Of a stretch of DNA of 64,000 nucleotides, positions 46,099-57,428 are shown piece by piece. Under the pieces are notes generated by a model, which saw only the letters and a list, made by a program, of their open reading frames with translations, was not told where the DNA came from and ran no database searches. The translations under genes and the position numbers were made by a program. Source of the stretch: Phycomyces nitens (taxonomy: Eukaryota; Mucoromycota; Mucoromycetes; Mucorales; Phycomycetaceae); assembly GCA_022702545.1 (NCBI GenBank), contig JAHRBC010000002.1:5332001-5396000 (forward strand), read 5' to 3'. Position 1 is the first letter of the stretch; each line of letters begins with the position of its first letter.

Positions 46099-48398
46099 AT
46101 GTTATTGATTACATCATGTACTTGCACACACCTCCCCCCAACAGGATCTGCTGCATCAAGCGCAGTCAATCTTGTTCCTGCAGAGGCAGCTCTTCTAGAG
46201 ACTTCTGCATCTATACATCGTGTAAAAGTACTCGGGCTTCCTACCAAAGACATGAATTCTGTTTCGACCCTTTTCAGGTCCTTGGGAGTAAGACAGTTCA
46301 AAAAGTCCCCAAGATGGGATTATGCTTATATCAACTTCAAGGTAAAGTTTCCATGAAAATGGAGTAGACGATCATCAGAAACCTGTTTGGCAAAGTTTAT
46401 CTAGTAATAATCATCATAATTGTGATCACGATAGACTGAAGAGGCTGCAAAGGAAGCCATGCAAAAGTTAGAGGGCGCTCAGTTGAGAAAGAATACGATC
46501 ACGACCGAGTATTCTAGTATTTCTGAAAAAGAGTTTAACAAACGCCACGAGGAAAAGAGAAAAGAGACCATGGAAATACTTTCGAATGACTTGCGTACAC
46601 CAGCAGAGAGACTTGCTGACCAGATAACTCCTCTGCACAAGTAAACCAGCCATCAAACCATCTTTACGCTTGTTTATGAAATATACTTTTAACTATAGAA
46701 TTCCCTATGACGAACAGCTAAAGTCAAAGAACAAGGCTGGAATCAAGCAGATCTTTAAATTAAAAAAGGAACTCGCCAAGATCAAGGATGTCAGTGAGGA
46801 GGGAAAGGTCCAGATTGCATGGGCATCTGATCAGTAAGCTCCCAGCCTATTGCTGCCGAGTTGACTCTAGATAAGTAATTTGTATTTGTAGTGAAAACAA
46901 GCCTTGCAAGTTCCTGGATCCTATTGGGTCTCCAGAGATCGATGGATACCGCACAAAATGCGACTTTAGTATCGGAACTGATGTGGAAGGCAATAAGAAC
47001 ATTGGATTTCAACTTGGACTCTATCGTGATGGACATTTGTCTGTCCTCGAGGCAAGTGAAAGTCTCAATGTTCCCGATACAGCAAAGACCATCTTGAAGG
47101 CCATGCAAGTAAGTATCGGTTCATAAAAATAAATGGGTAAAGAGTCTCTGATGTGTGCGTTTGTTTTCAAAAGGATTATATAAGATCATCTGAATATGAT
47201 GTCTATGATAAAATCTCAAAACAAGGTGTCTGGAGAGCACTCACAACCAAGACACAGCGATCTGGGGATGGTAATATATTGACAGCAGAGACTTCTTTAG
47301 ATGATTCCTGTTGAATGCTCATCATGGTTTGGCTAGTTATGGTTGTCGTTCAGATGAACACAGAGACACTGACAGAAAATCAGATATCCAAAGAAAAGAC
47401 CAAATTGGCAAACTATCTGACTAGCTTTGAAGGCCCTGACAGCCAAAAGGTCGATGTCAAGACAGTCTTGCTTCAAACATGGAACGGTGTTTCCAATGGA
47501 ATGAATGAAAAGGCCTCGACAGAAGTATTGACTGGTGATGGTTATGTATACGAAGATATTTTGGGTTCAAGGTAAGAAAAGAGCATCTTTTTGGGCAAAA
47601 CTGGATTAGATTATATGTGTTTATTCCATGCTCTGTACAAAGATTCCGTATATCCAGCAATGCATTCTTTCAAATCAATACACCTGCTACAGAACTCTTG
47701 TACTCAAAATGCGCAGAGTGGTGTGAAGTAGACTCGACAAAAAAGACTACTCTTATCGATGTTTGCTGTGGTACTGGTACCATTGGCATTTCCATGGCCA
47801 AACATGTGGATCGTGTTATTGGTATCGACATGGTTCCAGAGGCCATTGTTGATGCCAAATTCAATGCTGAGATGAATGGTAACTACGCGATTGATAGAAT
47901 GGTGTGCTAATACGATTGAATAGGTATTTCTAATGCAGAATATTATGCCAGCAAGATAGAGGATAAAATTGATCTCTTTGCAAAAGCACAAAACGAACAA
48001 GTGGTGGCTGTACTGGATCCTCCAAGGTAACCTTGGTTTTCAACGAAATATAATCAGATTCTAATGGACTTTTTTTATTTATTTAAAAAACAGAAACGGT
48101 GTCCATTCGTCTGTCATTCGCGCTTTACGTGAGTCTAAACAGATCAACAAGGTCATCTTTATCAGTTGTGATCCCAAGCAGGCCCTGCCAAACTTTGTTG
48201 GGTAAATATAACAATTCACAATCCAAATTATTCAGGGTGATATTCATTAAAACTGTTTAATAATGCATCTTTAGCTTGTGTCGGCCGACATCCAAGCGAT
48301 ACCTGGGAGTCCCATTTAAACCTTCACGGGCCATCTCTGTAGACTTGTTCCCTCACACAGAGCATTGTGAATTAATGGTTGAATTTGTAAGAGAATAA
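46099..48398 (+). CDS. tRNA (uracil-5-)-methyltransferase, Trm2/TRMT2A type
   Basis: Ten exons: 46099-46341, 46435-46640, 46699-46833, 46892-47108, 47174-47270, 47337-47571, 47643-47878, 47924-48026, 48094-48201, 48275-48398, giving 567 residues. An RRM-like N-terminal domain (H-R-V-K-V-L-G-L-P near residue 40; W-D-Y-A-Y-I-N-F-K) is the TRMT2A layout. The catalytic part has F-F-Q-I-N-T, the SAM motif D-V-C-C-G-T-G-T-I-G near residue 416, V-L-D-P-P-R-N-G, and the catalytic cysteine in I-S-C-D-P-K-Q-A near residue 515, where Asp replaces the usual Asn of S-C-N-P. Known reaction: SAM-dependent C5 methylation of uridine 54 in tRNA. The start ATG is the first after an in-frame stop; an upstream exon joined at the CAACAG acceptor (ending 46141) cannot be excluded, so the first 15 residues are uncertain. 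Confidence 0.9.
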
Positions 48399-51300
48399 GG
48401 AGAATATACAGCTTATAGAACAATCTGTACTTTTCTATAAAAACAAAACAAAAACCAGCCGTGATGAATTGCATACTTGATATTTAATATATGTACAGCT
48501 TATGTTGAATTATTATTATTATTCGCTCCATTCTAGAGAATGGATTATAATCAAGAGGGGATATACAGTATGCCTTTTTTCTTTTATTTTAATTGCACAA
48601 AGATCTTGACATGTTGAACAATGGTTTATAATTAAGATTGCAAAAATGATCAACTGTATCGAAAACCATGTAGAATATAAATCTCAGGAACCGTGGGGGT
48701 AGAATCCACGCATATACATTTTGAAACTAAAGGAATGCCTTGAAGAAAGCAGAAAAAAAGAGAGAAAGAGAGTATCTTTGTAGGTTAAATATACAAAATT
48801 ACTCCTAAAAACGCCCATGCTTCTAAACCTTAAAAGAAGGCTTTTTTTTATTAAGATCCAAAAGATATTAAGAAAGAATCGCGTACATATAATATCTATA
48901 TGCACATATCTTTTAGGAGTATATGATGCCAGCTATTGAAAATAAACAAGCCGGTGGTTTGTTGGCATTGGGATAAACTCAAAATAATTCCATCGAGTGG
49001 AAATGACAAACCTCTATAATTTGTTTCAGTATGCCAAAAAACATGTACAAAAAAAATAAGGGTAGAATTATGGCTAGAATTGTTTACAGAAATGAATCAA
49101 AAAAGGAGAACGATGAACAAGAGTGGGGTTTGCTGGCATTACAAGTGAATCTTGTAAGCCCTAGAAAATATACTCACATATTAAAGTAGACACAGAGCCA
49201 TATGTTTACTACTGTCCAACTTGGAAGGAATCTTACTAACCCTGGAGAACAGCATGTATCTGGCCCTGTAAAATCCGCAAGATTTTGAACATTATTATAT
49301 TTTATTTATACCTTGTCAATGCAATTAGTTGATCTCTATTATTATTATTATTTCTTTGCAATACAAGGCTTAGGGATTCCAATGCACGATTGATTGTAGG
49401 CAATATCCGGCTGGGATACATAAATAAAAACGATGATTTATTTGAATATTATATCGGCACCTAGTTAATACTTGGAAGAATTCAAGCCGTTTGTTCTTTC
49501 CAAGAGCATTTAAATATACATATAATACATTTAATATATATAAAAGTTTTTTTTATTTTATCTGGTCGATACGATCGGTTTTTGTGTGTAATTTATGTTC
49601 ATTTCATCGATGTACTACACTGTGTTCCCAAATGACACAAGCATGCAGAAGGATCGAGAAACCAAAAGGATCGCCCATAATGTAAATAATGAATAAAAAT
49701 GCGATACGAGTAACAGGACTTAAAAACAGGAACTTCTCCGCTTCAGCCTATTTTAATTCATTGGAACCTTGTATTCCAGCCCATGATGAAGCAGGAGAAT
49801 ATATATATATTTATATATTTATATATGTGTGTGTGTGCCCTAACTGGAATAAACTGGATTCATTTAATATTGTTCTTTTGTAGGATTGAAATGATTATGT
49901 AAGAGGTAAATTACTTGTATATTATATATTTAGATTCATTACATTGTTCCAATAGGTCTAGTGAATAGTCTCACCAATAATAATAATAATAATAAAAGAA
50001 GGCATTGTAAACACTGCCAGGGTACGTTGAATACAAGGCTCCAAAGTACTCGTGCCAAATAAAGTCCGGCTATTTTCAATTAGATCTATAAAATCTCTAA
50101 AAAAGCCATTTAAATGTATAAAATATTATCCAAAGACTTGGAAAAATTATTAAGAATAAAATCTAATTAATTCAAGATATGTGCTGGGTGCATCAATTTA
50201 TACCATACAAAATATTCATTTCATTGCAACAACAACAAAAAAACTAATCGGTAGATAGACAAATGGTTAGCTTTCCAGTCAAGCCAAGATCTGTGTTTTC
50301 CTTTCATTAAATATATCATCCGGCGATAATTGGACCAAAAGATTTAGAGTGTATTTTCCAATACATTTTTTTTAAGTGACTAGGGTAGACTAGCTGCGGT
50401 TATTGTGTACAAAGATTCAAAATACTTGATATCTCTTGTGGTAGGCAACCTTTTGTAAAACGTGGCAGAGATACGAGACAGCTACCAATTGGTTCTAGTG
50501 CCCAATAAAACGATTTTTTTTATTAAAAAAATATGGTACTAATGGGTTCCAAACAGCTTTGGTCTATGTATGTTGAGACTCAAAAGTCATTGGTAATTCA
50601 TATGCGTGAAGAATTGGGTTGGAATGCTCATTGGTTTAGAGGTCTTTTTACTTTTTAAACCTCGAATTGGATCGATCAGACAAACACTGGGTGTGTTGTA
50701 TCAATCGTGATGTATGGTACAATCGATCATGACATATATATATAAAGGTTGTAAAAAGATATGTATGCATAAGGTCTGCAAGATGCCTGTCAAATATTGC
50801 TTGCTAAATTGTACCGATTTATATGTATATATATATATATTTTAAAACAATAGTATATTTGCGAATTAATGCAATTGATATCGGACAGTCTGTTGGTACA
50901 CTAGCATTTACACTTTTGAATAATGCAAGATACAAGGCTTTAGAAAATGGTATCTTACCTGTCAGCCTTGGTTTATTTATACATATACATATATAGTGGT
51001 CATAAGTGGGCAGCACTATAGGAAGTTTAGGAGTGTTGTTTTCATGCATACAATACAGAAATCCTTTTTATTTATATATTCTTGGCTGTCGTTGTGTGCT
51101 CGTTCCAACAACAGCCTCTCCCGATATTTCATCTTTTATTTCCCCTTTTTCTTGGCATATTATTCCCATCTCATCTTGACATTACAATACCTCACTTTTA
51201 ATATACACATATATCTTGCATGTTGATTAAACAAAAAGGACGATTGCAAACTTTTATTTATTTATTCAAAACAATCTGACATGTTTTCCAATCGGTAGAA

Positions 51301-52606
51301 TTCAATACATATATATATGGGGGCCTTAATTGCTTAGAAGGAATATAATTCCGTATAAGCAAAAAGGTCTACTCTTGTGTATCTAAAGAGACTCATAATG
51401 ATGCATCGACCCATGTATTTCTCGATTGCCCGATTCTATTTACAAGAACCTTAATTGATACCCCATTTACCGCCTTATTTTACAAAGAGCGGCAATAAGA
51501 ACCTATAGAAAGGAGCCAAGGCTTTTTTTCTTCTTCTTCACTATATTACACAATCAAGAACTGACAAGCATCCTCTCTCTTTTTTTGTTGTTGGATTTTT
51601 GGTGCAATTTTAATATATTCTAAAACAAACATATTTTGCATTCCAATCGGTTCCTTTCTCTCTTGTACAAACTTTGTAACACATCCTTGATAGTCTATAT
51701 ATATATATATAAAGTATTCCCTTTTTCTTTCTTTCTTTCTATAATGATTCCTGGTTGGTCTGCTAGATTAAAAAAGAATAGTACTTGTAGACAATGTCAA
51801 TAGCCAATATATTAATAAGAAACTGATTAGCCCCGTATAATGATATTTCGTGTTATATATATATATATTTATCCTTAATAAATCAAGACTGATGTGCTAT
51901 CAAGAACCAATCGATCTACTTGGGTGGATGATCTTGGTAATAATGCCTTTTTAGAGTACATTCAAACAAGGAAATCGGCAAGGAGAAAAGTGCCATTTGA
52001 GACTAAGCATGTCTGTGATATTCAGAGTATATTGCTAGACGCAGCTATTTTTTCTTCTTCCATTAATTGGCTTTTATGCCATGGTAAGCTCGGCAATAAA
52101 TGTGCTGTCCCATGGGTAAATCTCGATAGCTATACTGACATCCAAGCACTAGACAATGCGGCACATGGAGGGGGGGGGCATCAAAGCCTTCTCCGGCTCA
52201 ATCAGCGGTCCGTGCCTTTTGACAGGGTAATGATATCGAGTCGTCTTTATCCATCCAAATTGCCCTTTTTTTTAAAACAATCAATACACCATTCATTCAT
52301 TGTAGAATGCTTGGTTCATGCTCTCTGCTCTACAGATATATGCATATCTACCCTTGCTAACAAGAAATCATAATCACCATGACAACGTTTGACAATTTGC
52401 CATGGAAACAAATTGAAAACTTGATAATAATCATAATGATAATGATAATGACGCAGAAAGTGTATATACAGCTTGGCGGTATTTGTGTATTTCAGAATCC
52501 GGCATTCTGCCACGCGTGAATAGTCTTTATTCGCGTGGGATCATTTGTATTTTATATTTTATATTTTATTTTATTTTTATTTTTATTTCTCGATCAATAG
52601 CTCATC
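48399..52606. other. gene-poor AT-rich region
   Basis: No gene is supported across about 4.2 kb. There are TA/TG runs (49800-49836, 50822-50840, 51700-51711, 51855-51869), an AAT run at about 49977-49996 and short frames. An open stretch at 51894-52373 lacks an ATG start and has a G-rich run; I consider it non-coding. A 42-codon ATG frame at 50533-50661 has a plausible protein composition but no recognisable motif. Confidence 0.5.
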
Positions 52607-54157
52607 ATGGCCATGTTCATCAACCCACGGCGGCGAATAGCTGCCATTGTGGTTGCTCTTGGCTTAGGACTGACATATTTTCTAGTGATCAATTACCAAA
52701 CCCCTGTCAATCTATCCCTGGGTTCCACACATCAGCAAAAGTTCAAGACAACAAAGTCTGAGCCTATTCCTGTAGATTATCCAAAACCATTCGAGACCCA
52801 TCAACCCACACCCGATGAAAAATATATTGCCTATCTGCCTCATTCTGGATTCCACAATCAGCGCATCGAATTAGAGAATGCATTGCTATTGGCTGCATAT
52901 CTCAACCGCACATTACTGCTCCCGCCTGTGTTTCTGGGTAATCCTGCCATGCCCTGGCTACGGTTCGAGAAGCTCTACGAACGCTTGCTTCTGCAGACAA
53001 AGCGGGGATTAGAGCATTGCATTGACTTGAAGGATGATGATCCGTTTCCAAGCGAATGCCTCAACTACTTTACCTGGACAAGTGTGCCCTGGTCGTTTTT
53101 CTATGACATGAAGGAAATTGAACGGTATGTCCGTATCGTGTACCGAGATGACCTGAGTCTTGACTGGGTACATTCGACGCTGAATGTTACGAGTGAAGAT
53201 GTTCATATCATCAAGGACACTTCTGCCTATGAATTCCGAGTGTTTGATGATCCCACTTCGGTAACCGGTCTGGCAAAGTATGTACACCGGATCGATGTGT
53301 CGGACCTGCTGGCGATCGAGCAGCCGGTTCTGCACTTTAGTTCAGTATTTGGAACGTACCGCGTACTGGCCCAAACTCCCGAACATGCCGAGCTATTGAG
53401 ACATTTCAGAACACACATGATATTCCGTAACCCAGTGCTGGTCGATACAACCAAACGGATTGTCGATCGACTGGGTGGAATTGAGGAGTATGTTGGTCTG
53501 CACATCAGGGTTGGAGATGGCCTCTTCAAGGTTCGGGCCACCATCAACATCGACAACATCTTCCACCAGCTGGCCGACGAGTTCACCGACCTGGACCTCG
53601 AGCAGGTCAAGGGATTTGATCCCCAGCACGATCGTGACCGGATAGAGAATACAGAGTATGAAGTCAAGCAGCTCCGCGAATTCCAAACTATCGCCGATAA
53701 GCCCAAGCCGATCGCCGTCAGCCATCCACCCGGAATCGAACAGAGACTTGGTAACCGGCCAGCTGGACTGCAGTCCCAGTTGAGGTGTGGGGAGAGCAAT
53801 GAGGTCACAAAGCATTTCTGTAAAACGGTAGTCTACATAGCAACCGATTGCCCTAACCCGCGCAAACACCCTCTCCTGCAAAAGATCTTTAAGCTCTTCC
53901 CATGCACCTTTGTCCTCGATGACTTTGCGGATGAGCTAGAAGACTTGCGCAGAGTAGAGGTTGTGGAGGAAAAGGTGCGTCTGGAGTCCTATCTGATTCC
54001 AATGGTCGATGCCATGATCTCTGCCCAGGGACACACCTTTATTGGCACCAGCGACAGCACATTCACGAGCTACATTGAACGCCAACTCCACCCGGTCTAT
54101 CGACACAAGGAGGTCAAGCTCATGAAGGGTTCCAAGCCGGCCCAGTCCGCCATCTAG
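52607..54157 (+). CDS. membrane-anchored O-fucosyltransferase-like glycosyltransferase
   Basis: Single exon, 516 residues. A short basic N-terminus (R-R-R at residues 8-10) is followed by one hydrophobic segment (about 11-28), a type II signal anchor. The luminal part begins with Y-L-P-H-S-G-F-H-N-Q-R-I-E-L-E-N-A-L and a run of aliphatic residues with R-T-L-L-L-P-P-V, the pattern of the N-terminal Rossmann-like unit of the O-FucT superfamily (G-x-x-N-Q-R). Further landmarks are G-L-H-I-R-V-G-D-G (about 300) and a late G-T-S-D-S-T-F-T (about 482), matching the H-x-R and terminal S/T-rich donor-binding motifs. Expected location is Golgi or ER. Donor and acceptor are unknown; fucose transfer is inferred only from the fold. 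The gene is markedly more GC-rich than its flanks and lacks introns. Confidence 0.75.
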   Translation: MAMFINPRRRIAAIVVALGLGLTYFLVINYQTPVNLSLGSTHQQKFKTTKSEPIPVDYPKPFETHQPTPDEKYIAYLPHSGFHNQRIELENALLLAAYLNRTLLLPPVFLGNPAMPWLRFEKLYERLLLQTKRGLEHCIDLKDDDPFPSECLNYFTWTSVPWSFFYDMKEIERYVRIVYRDDLSLDWVHSTLNVTSEDVHIIKDTSAYEFRVFDDPTSVTGLAKYVHRIDVSDLLAIEQPVLHFSSVFGTYRVLAQTPEHAELLRHFRTHMIFRNPVLVDTTKRIVDRLGGIEEYVGLHIRVGDGLFKVRATINIDNIFHQLADEFTDLDLEQVKGFDPQHDRDRIENTEYEVKQLREFQTIADKPKPIAVSHPPGIEQRLGNRPAGLQSQLRCGESNEVTKHFCKTVVYIATDCPNPRKHPLLQKIFKLFPCTFVLDDFADELEDLRRVEVVEEKVRLESYLIPMVDAMISAQGHTFIGTSDSTFTSYIERQLHPVYRHKEVKLMKGSKPAQSAI

Positions 54158-54442
54158 AAAAATATAAAATATAAAGTGTCGGCAATAAACAATGAAATAA
54201 AGATATGTAATGTTGGACATCTTTTCAAGAGTGCTTCGATCGATCCAAAGGGATGAAAGGGGAAAGACGGGAATCCGAGCCTTGAATAGGAACAGAAAGA
54301 GAGATCGATCGAGATGTAGGAATTTCAGAAAATGCAATATAAAAAAAGGCCATTTTCTGTCATTGTTTGAAATCCCAAATTCAAAACGGTTATCAATCCA
54401 TGTCTCTTTATGACCTCTTGAACCCTCTTTGTTCCCTTGAAG
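54158..54442. other. short spacer between glycosyltransferase and RING-LON genes
   Basis: A 285-base interval between stop and next proposed ATG. It must include the 3' end of the glycosyltransferase transcript and the promoter of the next gene. No motif is recognised. Confidence 0.4.
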
Positions 54443-56619
54443 ATGATCAAACAAGCCTACGATCATAGTGCCGTAAGTTTTTCTTTTTTTCTTTCGGCTT
54501 TTAAAATAGATGTATAAAACGACAAGCAACTGAGGTTAAGGTTGGTTCCACTCATCGGCCATTCCTTTTCAATTTCGCCTTGATTTTGCAAATTTTCACA
54601 TCAAATAAGATATTACATATTTAAATAAATAAAAAAGAACTATATAGAAGCAAGAATCAACCTTTTTCTGCCAACCCTTTTTCACCCATACAATTCTCTT
54701 TCTTTACCCTTTAGCCACCCTGGCACCCCATATCAGCAACATTGGAGGCCTTCCCTAGAAGCACCAAGCGATCCCACAACGATGTGGATAGCGACGACGA
54801 GGACGAACGCCTTACTCCAAAACGCACAAAACTCGTCCCCATTACTCCCGAGTCTCTCATTCTCCAACTGCACAAATGTCCCTCATGCCAATCAAATCTT
54901 GATCGACCAACGACCCTGCCATGCGGCTATACAGTCTGTCAGTCTTGCGCCAACAAATCAAGCCGTAAATGCGTTTCTCCCGAATGCACACGATCCCACA
55001 CCACTCCCTCCCTTATTAACGTTACCCTCAAGCAAATGCAGGACATCGTGCTCACAATCTTGACGATTGATGAGTTGCGCACAAAACTGGAAAATGAAAT
55101 GGAATGCATTATTTGCTGTATTCAGTTCACCCAGCCTGCAACTACCTCATGCGGCCATACATTCTGCCATTCATGTCTTGTACGATCCCTCGATCATCAT
55201 CGCAACTGTCCAGTCTGCAGAGAACCCATTGCCTCTGCCCCACCTGTCACTAAAATATTATGTGACTGGGTTTCTCTCCTCTACAGTGACGCCAGTCACG
55301 AAGACGTTCAAATGGAAGAAGACAACACCATTCCTATCCTTGCAGGCGCCCTTGCCTTTCCTCACAACCGCTGTGTGATCCATATCTTTGAACCACGTTA
55401 TAAGCTCATGTTGCGTCGAATCATGGATTCACAGCGCCGTCGCTTTGCCATGTGCCTCAGTCGGCGCAGAAATGCCGCTATTTCTAGTGTCACTCAGGCA
55501 CCATTTTTTGAATACGGCACAATGCTCGAGCTTACTCATGTCCAGACCCTTCCTGACGGACGTTCGGTTGTAGAAGCCATTGGCTCACATCGATTTCGAG
55601 TCCTGGAACATCAATTGGTCGATGGCTACCATGTAGGCCAAGTTGAACGTGTAGACGATATTGATGCCGAGCAGGAGCAGGCCAGAGAGCGACGCCAGAT
55701 CATGACAGCAGGCGCCACTCGAGCACGCCAGCAGAGAGAAGCGCAGATAAATCAACAAAGGGAAGCCCAGTTGCTCCAACAGCAGCAGCTACAGCAGCAA
55801 ATGCAACAGCACCAGGCAACCCAGGAATTACAGCCATCTCAACAGCTCGCACAACTCGCACAGCCTGCCACACCTCGTCCTGCACAGCCATATCGCCCCA
55901 ATATACCCCAGAAGCGCCCAGTACCGTTTTCCCCAATGGCACGCCCACAATCTGCTGCGACTGGGGCTCCTGCTGCCGCCCGCCCTTATTCCCCCATTGC
56001 CCGCCCCGCCCAACCCAACAGCAGGGCTCCTTCCGCTTCCGCTTCCGCTTCCGGAGCACGTCCCGGAGTGTCTCCAATGGGTATTGGACAGCGTCAATCA
56101 TGGGCCTCGCGCGCTCACCCCCAAACACAGGCCACTTCCAAGGCCCCATGGCTCCAGGTCCATCTTCAAGGCGTCACTGCAGCGCAGCCCAAGCCTCAGC
56201 GAGCTACTCCAACCCTGGTGGTTGTTCCCGCTACAATATCAACAAAATCAAAAGAAGAAGAAACGACCGAAGACTTGCTGGACCAACTTGCTTCGTTTGT
56301 CGAATCTTTGCTGGAACACCAACGGGCAACGCCAAATGACCGGTTCTCACAGTGGTTGGCAGCTCTTGGAGAGCCACCCGTGGTCCGAGGCCCCAATCGA
56401 GACCGAGTGGTGTTCACCTGGTGGGTGGCCAACATGATGCCTTTGGACGAAGAAGAAAAGTCAAGGCTGCTGGCCATGACCTCGGTGCGTGAACGAGTGC
56501 TCACTATTGCCGAATGGATTGAAAAGTTTAAAGATCAATGGACAACGCGCCTACATACAGACCAGACATCCCAACCCTCAATGGCAGGTGCAGGGCCAGC
56601 CTCGTGTACTATTTCTTGA
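54443..56619 (+). CDS. RING-finger and LON-domain protein (LONRF-like)
   Basis: Proposed exons 54443-54472 and 54715-56619, giving 644 residues. No in-frame ATG exists between the stop at 54712 and the conserved part. However, a strong acceptor (pyrimidine tract ending CCCTTTAG) and an upstream ten-codon exon with ATG and GTAAGT donor join in frame; its 242-nt intron is long for this window. The first RING-like domain spans about 65-103 and the second, canonical C3HC4 RING about 141-178 (C-I-I-C, C-G-H-T-F-C-H-S-C, C-P-V-C-R). The LON substrate-binding fold starts near 216 (I-P-I-L-A-G-A-L-A-F-P, H-I-F-E-P-R-Y). A Q/P/A-rich insert of about 200 residues (about 330-530) interrupts it before its helical end. 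RING proteins of this layout are E3 ubiquitin ligases; targets are unknown. Confidence 0.85.
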
Positions 56620-56989
56620 ACATGATCACCACAACGGGACAGGCAACAAGTGATGGTCTTGGTCCTTTATCCTATGTTACTCTCCTTTGCTCTCTTTATG
56701 TCTATGCTCTTTATATTTCTATTTATCCGGTTCCATGGTTTCTTTTCTTCTGCTTTTGCTTGTAACACATCTGTGTGAAGTGTTTACATTTTACATACAC
56801 CCACACTTCTTTTATATATATATATATTTATAATTCTTAATATCCAACTTTTTTTCATATAGACTATTTACTAATATCAATACTTTTATTGCCTTGCTTG
56901 GCAGCAACAAAAAAAAAAGAAAGGAATGCTTTACATATCAAAATACTTGTTTATCGCTCTTGATACTCCAAAAAAAGGGGGGGAAATAT

Positions 56990-57335
56990 ATATATTCCAT
57001 TGTATTTTAACAATCATAAACTGTCAAATGAAGCGTGTTGGTCCATGGCCTTGCCTAGTTATAATCAAGACAAAAACCGTTTACATGTTCCAAGACTTTA
57101 GTAATCTCATCCGGATCGACTTGTTGAACATTCGGTAACCCATACCATTTGTTTACACTATATTTGAACTTGAGCTGGCAAAAGAGATACCCAAGGAATT
57201 GGTGGTTTAACCAATACTGAGCTCTCGTATAAATGTAAATATATAATATTCCCTGCGGTAAGAACGAAAAACTGGAATCCCAAAACTTTATAAACAAGAC
57301 TCTCTTTTTGTTCCTAATATTCTGCTGCTGCTGGT
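56990..57335 (-). repeat. dispersed repeat, copy 1 (inverted relative to copy 2)
   Basis: Read on the minus strand this segment aligns with 61632-61985 on the plus strand. Shared blocks include GCAGCAGAATATTAGG, TACATTTATACGAGAG, CAGTATTGGTTAAACCACC and AAATGGTATGGG. Identity is perhaps 75% overall, with indels. Neither copy has an intact long frame. The minus-strand frame 57297-57055 resembles a frame of the other copy (N-K-W-Y-G-L-P-N-V-Q-Q against D-K-W-Y-G-L-L-N-V-Q-Q), so the source could have been coding. Confidence 0.8.
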
Positions 57336-57340
57336 GTTTT

Positions 57341-57428
57341 TGTTGTTTCTGTTGTTTCTGTTGTTTCTGTTGTTTCTGTTGTTTCTGTTGTTTCTGTTGT
57401 TTCTGTTGTTTCTGTTGTTTCTGTTGCT
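57341..57428. repeat. 9-bp minisatellite, about ten copies
   Basis: The unit TGTTGTTTC is repeated nearly perfectly about ten times, then degenerates to GTT/TTG triplets up to 57468. On the minus strand it reads as N-N-R repeats in a frame of 63 codons, a by-product of the unit length and not a gene in itself. Confidence 0.95.

Noticed and set aside
50533..50661. 42-codon ATG frame with protein-like composition
   Set aside because: Too short, no motif, and neighbouring frames in the same sense are interrupted; at most a relic.
51894..52373. 159-codon open stretch
   Set aside because: It begins with GTG rather than ATG, has no splice-compatible upstream exon that I could find, and shows no domain or motif.
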